In this document: positions 53,561 through 61,630 of the stretch, piece after piece | Numbering within the stretch: the first letter of the stretch is position 1 | Layout: every line of letters starts with the position of its first letter | Assembly: GCA_934385475.1 (NCBI GenBank) | Contig: CAKRPS010000001.1 | Span: 1-64,000 of the forward strand | Length of the DNA stretch: 64,000 nucleotides | Direction of reading: 5' to 3' | Source of the DNA: an uncultured Lachnospiraceae bacterium | Lineage (GTDB): Bacteria > Bacillota > Clostridia > Lachnospirales > Lachnospiraceae | The notes under the pieces: model-generated | Told to the model about the DNA's origin: nothing | What the model saw: only the letters and a program-made list of their open reading frames with translations | Databases searched by the model: none | Translations under genes and position numbers: made by a program

Positions 53561-54495
53561 TTTCTGCCCTCTTTGTCATAGATTCCTTCAACCACACACT
53601 TTTTATCTCTTCTGGTGAGAATAATATACCGTTCAAACGTCTTTTCCCGAAACAATGGCTCCATGTATTTCTTTGCCAGTATCTCCTCCATCGTGGAGCC
53701 ATGGATGGTTGCAAGCAGACGGCACCCACACCCACTTGCCAGTTGAAGCGCATTGATCTCTTCCACACTTCCCAGTTCGTCCACTGCCAGCACGTCCGGT
53801 GCCATAGACCGGATCAGCAGCATCATTCCATCAATTTTTGGACACGCATCCAGCAGATCCGTCCGAATCCCCAGATCATTCTGTGCCACTCCCATATAAC
53901 TTCCCCCAAGCTCTGACCGCTCGTCCACCACACTCACATTCTGCCCTTCCCCGAAAGCATTTCCATTAGATACATTACGGATCAGATCCCGCAGCATTGT
54001 CGTCTTGCCGCAGCCGGGCGGTGACAAGATCAGGGTGTTTAACAATCTTCCCTGCCTGTACAATTCCGGCAACAGAGGATCCGAAACGCCCCTTATCTCA
54101 TGCGCGATCCGGACATTCATACAGCGGATATACTTCATATTCCGGACACTTCCGTCCTTCTCCAGAATCATCTGGCCCGCCAGCCCTACCCGGTGTCCCC
54201 CCGGTATCGTCAGGTACCCTCTCTTTATCTCATCAGAGAAAGCGTACAGAGAAAACTGACAGATCTGTTCCAGAATCTGTTCCAATTCCCTGCCGGTGTA
54301 GCACATTCCCTTCTCCGCTGTCTGTATCAGTTCCCCGGAATCACTGACAAAAGACTCCTGCCCATCGATCCAGACGGCAACCGGTTTGTCTGCCCGGATG
54401 CGGATTTCCTGCATTTTGTCTGCGTACCTCATCACCCTCTGCCACTGCATTCTCATGGTTCCCGGGAATATCTGCATGATCTCGTCCTGCTTCAT
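53554..54495 (-). CDS. spoIIIAA: SpoIIIAA ATPase
   Basis: A 313-residue secretion-type ATPase. It shows Walker A LSPPGCGKTTMLRDLIR (about 155-170), VDERSELGG and the Walker B region MAPDVLAVDELGSVE, then LATIHGSTMEE. In Bacillus it powers the SpoIIIA-SpoIIQ tube in the mother cell. It is the first gene after a candidate sigma-E promoter. Confidence 0.94.
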   Translation of the reverse strand: MKQDEIMQIFPGTMRMQWQRVMRYADKMQEIRIRADKPVAVWIDGQESFVSDSGELIQTAEKGMCYTGRELEQILEQICQFSLYAFSDEIKRGYLTIPGGHRVGLAGQMILEKDGSVRNMKYIRCMNVRIAHEIRGVSDPLLPELYRQGRLLNTLILSPPGCGKTTMLRDLIRNVSNGNAFGEGQNVSVVDERSELGGSYMGVAQNDLGIRTDLLDACPKIDGMMLLIRSMAPDVLAVDELGSVEEINALQLASGCGCRLLATIHGSTMEEILAKKYMEPLFREKTFERYIILTRRDKKCVVEGIYDKEGRKC

Positions 54496-54533
54496 TTTCT
54501 CTTCCCTCTTTCTGTCCGGACATCCCTTATCTC

Positions 54534-54561
54534 AATATATGAACCTTTGTCCAAGTTATGC
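54534..54561 (-). promoter_or_regulatory. Candidate sigma-E promoter of spoIIIA
   Basis: GCATAAC (54555-54561), 13 bases, CATATATT (54534-54541). This is close to the Bacillus sigma-E consensus GHATANT-N13/14-CATAHANT. No sigma-A promoter of similar quality is seen in the 98 bases between the trp terminator and ATG 54495. Confidence 0.55.
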
Positions 54562-54593
54562 CTTTCTTTTTTCATCATATCAATGTGACACAC

Positions 54594-54629
54594 AAAAATC
54601 GCCCAGACCATAAGGTCTGAGCGATTTTT
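54594..54629 (-). terminator. Terminator of the tryptophan transporter operon
   Basis: A 16-pair hairpin, AAAAATCGCTCAGACC with its partner, with one G-U pair and a TTAT loop, ending in a T-run on the minus strand. Confidence 0.85.
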
Positions 54630-54644
54630 AATATCAACCATTTT

Positions 54645-55448
54645 TTATTTGGAAAGCAATATTCTGTCGTTATCCAGTTTCTTTCCTGCCCGCATACTGA
54701 ACTGTGAAAGGAGGTCATCCACCGTGAGGTGACTCCGTTCCTCTCCCTTGACATCCAGCACGATATGGCCCGCATCCATCATCAGGGTACGGTTTCCAAG
54801 CTCCAGCGCCTGGTGCATATTGTGGGTTACCATCAGACAGGTAATCTTTCTCTCACTGATAATCCTTTTGGTGAGCTCCAGCACCTTTTCTGCTGTCGCC
54901 GGGTCCAGCGCTGCCGTATGTTCATCTAACAGCAATATCTTCGGTGTCACCATCGTTGCCATCAGGAGCGTCAAAGCCTGTCGTTGTCCACCGGAAAGCA
55001 GGCCGACCGGCTGTTTCATCCGGTCTTCCAGCCCCATGTTAAGCAGGGACAGGTGTTCCCGGAAAAGCTGTTTCTCTTTCGCGCTGATCCGGCTGAAATA
55101 AGCGTGTCTCGACGTGGAGGCTCTCAGATAGGCAAGTGCCATATTCTCTTCGATCGTCATATGCGGGGCCGTGCCTTTCAGCGGGTCCTGAAAAAGGTGT
55201 CCGATCTCCTTACTTCTGATATGCTCTCTTCGATAGGTTATATTTTCTCCTGCAAGGATAATCTGCCCCTCATCCACGTAAAAGCTGCCGGTGATGGCAT
55301 TAAAGAGGGTACTTTTTCCCGCTCCGTTACTTCCTACGATAGTTGCAAAATCTCCATCTGCCAGTTCCAGGCTGATATGTTCCAGCGCTTTTTTTTCATT
55401 GACCGTTCCGGGATTGAACGTCTTGGAAACATCTTTAATACTCAGCAT
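54645..55448 (-). CDS. trpZ: ABC transporter ATP-binding protein, TrpZ type
   Basis: A 267-residue ATPase. Walker A is GSNGAGKSTLFNA, the signature LLSGGQRQALTLLMA, Walker B KILLLDEHTAALD (H in place of the usual P of DEP), the switch CLMVTHNM. It overlaps the permease gene by 7 bases. The tryptophan assignment comes from the T-box upstream and the TrpX-type binding protein. Confidence 0.85.
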   Translation of the reverse strand: MLSIKDVSKTFNPGTVNEKKALEHISLELADGDFATIVGSNGAGKSTLFNAITGSFYVDEGQIILAGENITYRREHIRSKEIGHLFQDPLKGTAPHMTIEENMALAYLRASTSRHAYFSRISAKEKQLFREHLSLLNMGLEDRMKQPVGLLSGGQRQALTLLMATMVTPKILLLDEHTAALDPATAEKVLELTKRIISERKITCLMVTHNMHQALELGNRTLMMDAGHIVLDVKGEERSHLTVDDLLSQFSMRAGKKLDNDRILLSK

Positions 55449-56389
55449 GACTTTTCACCATCCCTTCCGGCCTTCTTCTCCAATGCTCTTCTGGTTTTAT
55501 AAAATCCGGCTTTACTTTTCAGATAAGGAGCCGCAATCGCAAGTGCCACGATCAAGGCAGAAACCAGCTTCAGACATTCTGCCGGCACTTTCATACGAAG
55601 TGCGATCGCGACAATAAACCGATACAGGCAGCTTCCCAGAATTACACCGATCACTCTTTTAAACATGCCACCCTTGCCGATGATCGTCTCTCCGATGATC
55701 AGGCTGGCAAGTGCAATTGTCACCATTCCGGTTCCCAGATTGATATCACAGGATTTCTGATACTGCGCAAGCAATGCCCCTGAAAGTGCTGTGAGGGAAT
55801 TGGCCACACACAATCCGACTGTGATGGTGAATGCCGGATTGATGCTTGAGGCCTTTACCATATGTTCGTTATCACCGGTCGCGCGGACCGACAGACCAAG
55901 TCTCGTGTTCAGAAACCATGCCAGTACCACACCAAGCAGCAGAACAATGGCTACCACAATGACAATCTTATACCAGTTTGTATACCATGGTGCGTCTATC
56001 AGGCCCTTTGCCATGCTGAAGATGGTGTCACAGGCAAACAGATTCACATTGGATGAAAAACCCATAACCATGATATTGATGGTATAAAGCCCTGTATTGA
56101 CAATGATACCTGCCAGAATAGACGGTACTCCCATCCGCGTCTGTAAAAAGGCTGTGATAAATCCGGAACCTACTCCGGCAGCCATCGCCGCCGGAAAGGC
56201 CAGAAACGGATGTCCTGCTATCGTGACCATCGCTCCCACCGCACAGCCAAGCGTAAAGCAGCCATCCGTGGAAAGATCCGCTATATTCAAAATACTAAAG
56301 GAGATAAAGAGTGCAAGTGCAACCAGGGAATAAATACATCCTAATTCTAACGCACTCTGAACAATGGATAATGTAAATAGGGAACTCAT
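55442..56389 (-). CDS. trpY: ABC transporter permease, TrpY type
   Basis: A 315-residue membrane protein with about nine helices, of the branched-chain-amino-acid-type permease group (SILNIADLSTDGCFTLGCAV, ATGDNEHMVKASSIN). It lies 29 bases after the binding-protein gene. Confidence 0.85.
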   Translation of the reverse strand: MSSLFTLSIVQSALELGCIYSLVALALFISFSILNIADLSTDGCFTLGCAVGAMVTIAGHPFLAFPAAMAAGVGSGFITAFLQTRMGVPSILAGIIVNTGLYTINIMVMGFSSNVNLFACDTIFSMAKGLIDAPWYTNWYKIVIVVAIVLLLGVVLAWFLNTRLGLSVRATGDNEHMVKASSINPAFTITVGLCVANSLTALSGALLAQYQKSCDINLGTGMVTIALASLIIGETIIGKGGMFKRVIGVILGSCLYRFIVAIALRMKVPAECLKLVSALIVALAIAAPYLKSKAGFYKTRRALEKKAGRDGEKSC

Positions 56390-56418
56390 AAAAGCCTCTC
56401 TTCTTATCTTATACTTAA

Positions 56419-57558
56419 TTATTCAAAATTCTCTGCTGTGACGATTTCCTTCACTTCAGCACACATATCAGCAAACATGCTGTAGTCAAGTCCGATTGCT
56501 TCGGCAGTCTCAGTATTCACTGTTGCAATACCGTTATCCAGTGTCACTACCGGTGTACTTGCCGGATCAGCATTCTCTGTCAGAATGGAAACAACCATAT
56601 CTGCTGTAGCTGTACCAAGCTCTACATAATTTACACCGAATCCAAGAAATGCACCATTCAGAGCGAAGGAATCAGCACCTGCATAATGTGGGATACCTGC
56701 ATCTGTAAACTTCTCATAAATTGCAAGCTCTGCTGTCATAACTGTATTGTCGGTGGGTGTAAATACTGCTTCTACACCGTCTGCCACAAGTGCATCTGCT
56801 GCAAGAGCGATCTCATCATTGGTAGTTCCTGTCTTTTCTACAACCTCTACCCCTTTTGCCTCGCAGTATGCCTTTGCTGCCTCAATAGGAGCTTTGGAAG
56901 AGTCCTCACTCTTATTATACAGAAGACCGACTTTCTTGATCTCCGGGTTTGCTGCAAAGATCAGATCCATAACAGCATCTGTGTTCAGTGCATCAGAGGT
57001 TCCTGTGATATTGGAACCGGGAGCGTCCATGCTCGCTACCAGACCTGCTCCTACCGGATCGGAAACTGCGGAGAATACAACCGGAATCTGGTTATCTTCG
57101 GTAGCATTCTGCATGATCATCGCGGTTGGTGTTGCAATGGGAACGATCACGTCTACACCGGATGCCACAAGTTCTGTTGCGATCTGGTTCAGTGTCGTGG
57201 AATCTGCCTGTCCGTTGTAGGTATAGTCTGCATAGTCAAAGGTTACTCCAAGTTCTGCTCCCTTAGCGTCCAGTTCAGCCTCAATTGCACTCTCGATCTG
57301 ATTAAGGGACGCGTCATCAACATACTGTACGATACCAACCTTATATGTGGCACCATCCTGCGTAGCACTCTCTGCTTCCGCATCGGCATCCTCAGTATTC
57401 TCTGCCTGGGTATCTGCCTCCTGCGCTGTATCCTCCGCAGCCTCTGTCTCCTGCTGTGTATCCGCACTTCCTGCGGTCTCCTGTGTTGTTCCACATCCAG
57501 CCAGCATAGCTGCTCCAAAAACTGCTGTCATAAATACTGCTGCTACTTTCTTTTTCAT
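56419..57558 (-). CDS. trpX: Tryptophan ABC transporter substrate-binding lipoprotein
   Basis: A 379-residue lipoprotein with lipobox LAGC (Cys near 22) and an acidic Ala/Glu/Asp/Thr linker to about 75. The ABC_sub_bind domain has YKVGIVQYVDDASLNQIESA, LVASGVDVIVPIATPTAMI and VGLLYNKSEDSS. ATG 57558 (MKKKVAAVFM) has GAGGAGG upstream; the longer frame runs into the T-box terminator. The UGG T-box argues for tryptophan or a precursor as ligand. Confidence 0.88.
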   Translation of the reverse strand: MKKKVAAVFMTAVFGAAMLAGCGTTQETAGSADTQQETEAAEDTAQEADTQAENTEDADAEAESATQDGATYKVGIVQYVDDASLNQIESAIEAELDAKGAELGVTFDYADYTYNGQADSTTLNQIATELVASGVDVIVPIATPTAMIMQNATEDNQIPVVFSAVSDPVGAGLVASMDAPGSNITGTSDALNTDAVMDLIFAANPEIKKVGLLYNKSEDSSKAPIEAAKAYCEAKGVEVVEKTGTTNDEIALAADALVADGVEAVFTPTDNTVMTAELAIYEKFTDAGIPHYAGADSFALNGAFLGFGVNYVELGTATADMVVSILTENADPASTPVVTLDNGIATVNTETAEAIGLDYSMFADMCAEVKEIVTAENFE

Positions 57559-57644
57559 AATTTTTTCCTCCTCTTTCTGTTGTGCTGTTTTGCACAAGAA
57601 AAGAATCCTTGCAAGTGAATACACGATAACATTTTCCTGTTACA

Positions 57645-57678
57645 CAAAAAACCGTCCCAAGCAAATGCTTGAGACGGT
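57645..57678 (-). terminator. T-box-controlled terminator
   Basis: CCGTCTCAAG-CATTTG-CTTGGGACGG (one G-U pair) followed by TTTTTTG, about 85 bases before trpX. Confidence 0.9.
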
Positions 57679-57939
57679 AATAAACTGAATTATTATCGCG
57701 GTACCACTCAACTTGACTCTGCATCAGATGCAGATATCCGCTTTCTCATATACAAATCTATATATGCCGCCTGGATAACGGGTGCGGTTCCCGCTGATGC
57801 CTACTATTCTGTATGAATTTCGGATCAGCCTCGAAAGTCCATTCAAAACAGCTGCTGTGCCGCTTCCCACCATTCGCGGCTCTCTGAACCAGTCTCCCTG
57901 TTCCTACTACTCTTTCTCAACGGTTTCTTCTCTTAAGCT
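57645..57939 (-). promoter_or_regulatory. T-box riboswitch, tryptophan specifier
   Basis: A complete T-box leader. Stem I has AGAGAGCCG and GGTGGGAAGCGGC, the specifier loop reads GAA-TGG-AC with TGG at 57839-57841 (Trp codon), and the T-box sequence GAGTGGTACCGCG lies at 57697-57709. Uncharged tRNA-Trp should bind, stabilise the antiterminator and allow transcription of trpXYZ. Confidence 0.95.
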
Positions 57940-57945
57940 GTTTTT

Positions 57946-57974
57946 ACTTTAGATCATATTTTCTGAAATGTCAA
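57946..57974 (-). promoter_or_regulatory. Promoter of the T-box/trp transporter operon
   Basis: TTGACA (57969-57974), 17 bases, TAAAGT (57946-57951). The -35 is perfect, the -10 modest. Confidence 0.6.
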
Positions 57975-57996
57975 GCATAATTTTGCATTAAATAAT

Positions 57997-58025
57997 TTGA
58001 ATTAATCTGTCAAACAGTATACAAT
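57997..58025 (+). promoter_or_regulatory. Promoter of the PHP gene
   Basis: TTGAAT (57997-58002), 17 bases, TACAAT (58020-58025), divergent from the trp promoter. The stretch 57559-58092 is fully taken up by the T-box and the two promoters. Confidence 0.7.
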
Positions 58026-58092
58026 ATAAGTATCAATAAGTAGCAATTCAACCTGAATATATCAGACAACTTGCTTAGAAATGGAGAATTTT

Positions 58093-58932
58093 ATGAAATT
58101 TGATATGCACTGTCACACCAAAGAGGGGTCTCCCGACGGAAAGCTTCCTCTTCTGGAAAACATAGAAATTCTGAAAAGAAAAGGGTATCAGGGAATGTTG
58201 ATCACCGATCACAATTCCTACCGCGCTTACCGCTACTATCAGAAGCTGCGTCAAAAGCCGGACAACTTTGTTGTGCTGAAGGGAATTGAATATGACACCA
58301 TCGATGCCGGACACATCCTGATCATCATGCCTGACAATGTCAAGCTGCCCCTTCTGGAGCTTCGTGGTCTCCCGGTTCTTTTGCTGATCGAGATCGTCCA
58401 TCATTATGGAGGAATTCTTGGCCCGGCTCATCCATGCGGCGAAAAATTTTTAAGTATCCGTAACACGTTGCGCGGCCAAAAGGGACATTTCATCTACTCT
58501 AAGTTTGATTTCATTGAGGGCTATAACGCCTGCGAAGATGCCGACTCCAACAATCGTGCCATGACGCTCGCTGCCCATTATCATCTTCCCTGTTTCGGTG
58601 GAAGTGATTCTCACAAGGCAGACTGCGCCGGACTGGGCTACACCATCTTCCAGAATCAGATCCATACTGAAACAGACCTGATCAACTATGTCCGCTCCCA
58701 CCGTCCAACCAGAGTCGGTGGCAGACATTATGAGCACACCACCAAAGCAAAGCTGGGACGAGCCAACAATATTCTTGTATATTCCTTCTGGGTATACAAC
58801 AGGTTCCTTGCTCTTTTCAAACGCAAAGCAAGGAACCTGGAACTGGTTGAAAACAATATTATAGACTCACTTCGTAAATCACAGAAAAAGAAACAGACTA
58901 AGCGTCATTATATTACTCTGACCGACGACTGA
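58093..58932 (+). CDS. PHP domain phosphoesterase
   Basis: A 279-residue metal-dependent phosphoesterase of the PHP family. Metal ligands are seen as FDMHCHT, ITDHNSY, KGIEYD, GPAHPCG and GGSDSHK. ATG 58093 has GGAG 6 bases upstream. Small PHP proteins of this type include nucleotide and oligoribonucleotide phosphatases, but the substrate cannot be told. The last 50 residues are very basic. It converges with the CmpB-like gene with a 20-base overlap. Confidence 0.88.
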   Translation: MKFDMHCHTKEGSPDGKLPLLENIEILKRKGYQGMLITDHNSYRAYRYYQKLRQKPDNFVVLKGIEYDTIDAGHILIIMPDNVKLPLLELRGLPVLLLIEIVHHYGGILGPAHPCGEKFLSIRNTLRGQKGHFIYSKFDFIEGYNACEDADSNNRAMTLAAHYHLPCFGGSDSHKADCAGLGYTIFQNQIHTETDLINYVRSHRPTRVGGRHYEHTTKAKLGRANNILVYSFWVYNRFLALFKRKARNLELVENNIIDSLRKSQKKKQTKRHYITLTDD

Positions 58933-59824
58933 CTGCATTTTTCAATTCCTCAAAGGCATCCTTGAACTTTCTGGATGCCATTGAGGGGTTGTTACGGATC
59001 ATATCCCTCTTATAGAAATCCAACAGGTTCCTGTAATTTTTCCTTCCGTCCATATACAGATTGAATCTCGCGCGCAGATCTGCGATCTCCTCCTTGACTG
59101 CTTCACTGTACTCCATAGGCTTGCTCTGGATCGTCTCTTTGATACCGTTAAATTTCTGCTCCAGGCTGGAAGAAAGTTCTGCCATGCGAAGCTCCCTCTC
59201 CTGTTTCTTCTGCTCTTTTTCCTCATTGTTAAAGGCAATAATGATATCCAGACGGTGCTGCATACGCTCCATCTCTTCTCTCGCCCTTTCGATCTTGACA
59301 AGGATATCCCGCAGGTCCATGGCTGCCTTGAAGGAAAGCGTAAAGTCCACCACAATATAAATTGTCAGAATACAGGTCACCACAGTCAGCACGGTCCCCG
59401 GAATCGACAGGACAAAATGCTCTATCGGCTTATGGATCACCTTGGTCATCAGGATGGTAAGAAATCCCCACGCAAGCGAAGATCCCAGACAGATATGTCC
59501 CTGAAAGTTAAACTTATTTTTGGAATAATCCCAGTAACGCACCTTAAAAAGTGCTTCCATTGTCACTCCCGTAACATATTCAAGTGCCGTTGCCCCGATC
59601 ACTCCGGCGATATAGGTCAGCAGAACATTGTCCTGAAAAGGCATGGAAACCACCAGCATCATGATGCCGCCGCTTCCGTAAAGAGGCAGAAACGGGCCTC
59701 TCATAAATCCTCTGTTGACCAGCTTTCTTGACTTTATGGAAACATAGGTGGATTCAAAGCACCAGCCAAAAAAGCAGTAGAAATAAAAGAAAAATAACCA
59801 CTGTATAAATGTATAATGCAGCAT
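58913..59824 (-). CDS. CmpB-like membrane protein (PF06541, putative ABC transporter type IV)
   Basis: A 303-residue protein with six or so N-terminal helices (YFYCFFGWCFESTYVSIKSR, NRGFMRGPFLPLYGSGG, EYVTGVTMEALFKVRYWDYS are the family core) and a cytoplasmic coiled-coil tail (about 165-300). Despite the name no ATPase partner is near and the role is unknown. It follows ylmH by 29 bases. Confidence 0.82.
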   Translation of the reverse strand: MLHYTFIQWLFFFYFYCFFGWCFESTYVSIKSRKLVNRGFMRGPFLPLYGSGGIMMLVVSMPFQDNVLLTYIAGVIGATALEYVTGVTMEALFKVRYWDYSKNKFNFQGHICLGSSLAWGFLTILMTKVIHKPIEHFVLSIPGTVLTVVTCILTIYIVVDFTLSFKAAMDLRDILVKIERAREEMERMQHRLDIIIAFNNEEKEQKKQERELRMAELSSSLEQKFNGIKETIQSKPMEYSEAVKEEIADLRARFNLYMDGRKNYRNLLDFYKRDMIRNNPSMASRKFKDAFEELKNAVSRRSE

Positions 59825-59853
59825 AACCTTTCTCCCTCCTGCGGCAGCAACCG

Positions 59854-60618
59854 CTACCGGTATATTTTGGCAAGCACCCTCAGCTTTCCTTTACGTGTCT
59901 CACCTTGTTCCCCCTCATAGCAAAACCGGCCAAAGCCCCTTGCGGTGACCGTGTCGCCCTGCCTGAGGGAATAACTGTTGTTCTCTGTCATTCTTCCATT
60001 CACGAAAACTCTTCCTGCCCGGAAAAGCTCAAGACTTGTACTCCTTGGAATATTGTACAGTTTGGATATCACTCCATCAATCCTTGGCGAGGAGACCGAA
60101 ACCGAAACGTCCTCCATTTTGGGGCTGGCAAGCTCGTCTGGAACCTCCGTAATGTGACATTTCACATGTGTATGGCGCACCTGATCCAGATTGTCCACAA
60201 TGTAGGGCGCGATCGACTCCACACAGAAGACATATGCCGCCTTCTCTTCAACCAGAATGTCTCCTACCATCTCACGCTCAATCCCAAGATTCATCACAGC
60301 CCCGAGAAAATCCCGATGTGTCAGATTTTCCGCAAATTTAAGCAGTAACGGCTCAATCCTCAGACAGACAATGGGATATTCGGCTTCATACCCCAATGCC
60401 TCCGCTGACCCGAAACGTATCATCTGCCGTTCGCACATTGGAGCACCGCCGTTCAGGTCACACCCCGCATACTCCAATTCTTTTCTGATCTCATAAAAGG
60501 CCTGCAGGGAAGACAGTCCCAGAAAATTGGTAAAGGTATAAATATTCTGGCTATAGGAACGTTCTGCCAGTTCTGAAAGCCGCCTTTTCCACTGTTGAAT
60601 CTCCTTATCGTCCGCCAT
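59854..60618 (-). CDS. ylmH: YlmH, S4-domain RNA-binding protein
   Basis: A 254-residue protein. The YlmH middle part has GYEAEYPIVCLRIEPL and RDFLGAVMNLGIEREMVGDILV; the C-terminal S4 domain (about 180-240) has ISKLYNIPRSTSLELFRAGRVFVNG. In B. subtilis YlmH binds stalled large subunits and can overlap the RqcP function in alanine tailing, linking it to rqcH at 14844. Confidence 0.9.
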   Translation of the reverse strand: MADDKEIQQWKRRLSELAERSYSQNIYTFTNFLGLSSLQAFYEIRKELEYAGCDLNGGAPMCERQMIRFGSAEALGYEAEYPIVCLRIEPLLLKFAENLTHRDFLGAVMNLGIEREMVGDILVEEKAAYVFCVESIAPYIVDNLDQVRHTHVKCHITEVPDELASPKMEDVSVSVSSPRIDGVISKLYNIPRSTSLELFRAGRVFVNGRMTENNSYSLRQGDTVTARGFGRFCYEGEQGETRKGKLRVLAKIYR

Positions 60619-60658
60619 TTTTCCCTCGCATTCTGTTTTTGCTCCAAAACATACTGCC

Positions 60659-61594
60659 CTATGAAAAGCTGATCACGGTTTCCTTGGGTGCCTTCGTCTG
60701 CTCTACGCTCTGCGCATGCAGAATCGGTCCCTCACCCTGATAATCCGCAAAATATTCCTTGCCCACCTTCGCCGTAACCTTAACCCACTGCTTATCGGTC
60801 AGCTTATCGGCGCCCTCGTATTCACAGGCAAATCCAAGAAATGCCATATCTTCCGCACAGCAGGTCATCGCCATCCGTCCCGGCACAAAATATCCCTTTG
60901 GAAATTCCTTCGGCTTGAGAACCATCGCTGTAAACTGCACCGTCTTACCGATATAGCGCTCCAGATGGTCCAGTGAATCCAGATACCAGATTCCGTAACC
61001 CTCATTGTCCAGTTCAATGATCGGTGCTTTCAGATCATAAGGAAGATCGTCTTCCATGATCTCATTGATCTCTCCGTTGGAATCCTCAAATACAATCTCC
61101 GCTTTGGGATTGATCGCCTTGATATTTCTCTTGTAGGTGCTTAAATCCTTCACTCCGTCACAACGGTTGAAGATGATCAGCTCCGACTTACGGATCTGTT
61201 CTGCCAGAAGAGATTTCATATTCGTAAAATACATCGGAAATGTCGACGCGTCGATCGTGGTGATCTGCTGCTCGATCTTCCAGTGCCAGGGCAGCTTCAT
61301 CTCCTTATAGTTCCACATCCCGTTATATTCGATAATAATCCTCTCCGGCTTGTGTTTCTTTTCCAGTTCCATCAGCTTCGTCGGATTAAATGCTTCTTCC
61401 TCTTCGATCAGTTCAAGCTCCGTATGGCTGCGCTTCAGCAGCTTCTCGTCATACTCGTTCTCTCCCTCCTCGCAAAGAATCAGCAAAGTCTTTCCCCGCA
61501 CCTGAAAGTACGGCTGTCCGAGCGTATACGTTATAAATTCGGTCTTTCCACTCTCCAGAAAGCCATTGATCACATAGACAGGTTTCATCAGCAT
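60659..61594 (-). CDS. G3E (CobW-like) GTPase fused to a DUF1980-like domain
   Basis: A 311-residue protein. The GTPase half has Walker A GFLESGKTEF, a Walker B-like ERIIIEYNG and NRCDG for guanine. It lacks the CxCC metal motif of its neighbour. The C-terminal about 120 residues (LERYIGKTVQFTAMVLKP, GRMAMTCCAEDMAFLGFACEY) look like the TIGR03943/YcgQ (DUF1980) domain. ATG 61594 has AAGG 8 bases upstream; a GTG at 61600 is possible. It is probably a partner in zinc handling with the gene upstream, 36 bases away. Confidence 0.8.
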   Translation of the reverse strand: MLMKPVYVINGFLESGKTEFITYTLGQPYFQVRGKTLLILCEEGENEYDEKLLKRSHTELELIEEEEAFNPTKLMELEKKHKPERIIIEYNGMWNYKEMKLPWHWKIEQQITTIDASTFPMYFTNMKSLLAEQIRKSELIIFNRCDGVKDLSTYKRNIKAINPKAEIVFEDSNGEINEIMEDDLPYDLKAPIIELDNEGYGIWYLDSLDHLERYIGKTVQFTAMVLKPKEFPKGYFVPGRMAMTCCAEDMAFLGFACEYEGADKLTDKQWVKVTAKVGKEYFADYQGEGPILHAQSVEQTKAPKETVISFS

Positions 61595-61630
61595 GTCCAC
61601 ATCCTTCCTATTCCTGTTCCTCTTTAAAGC

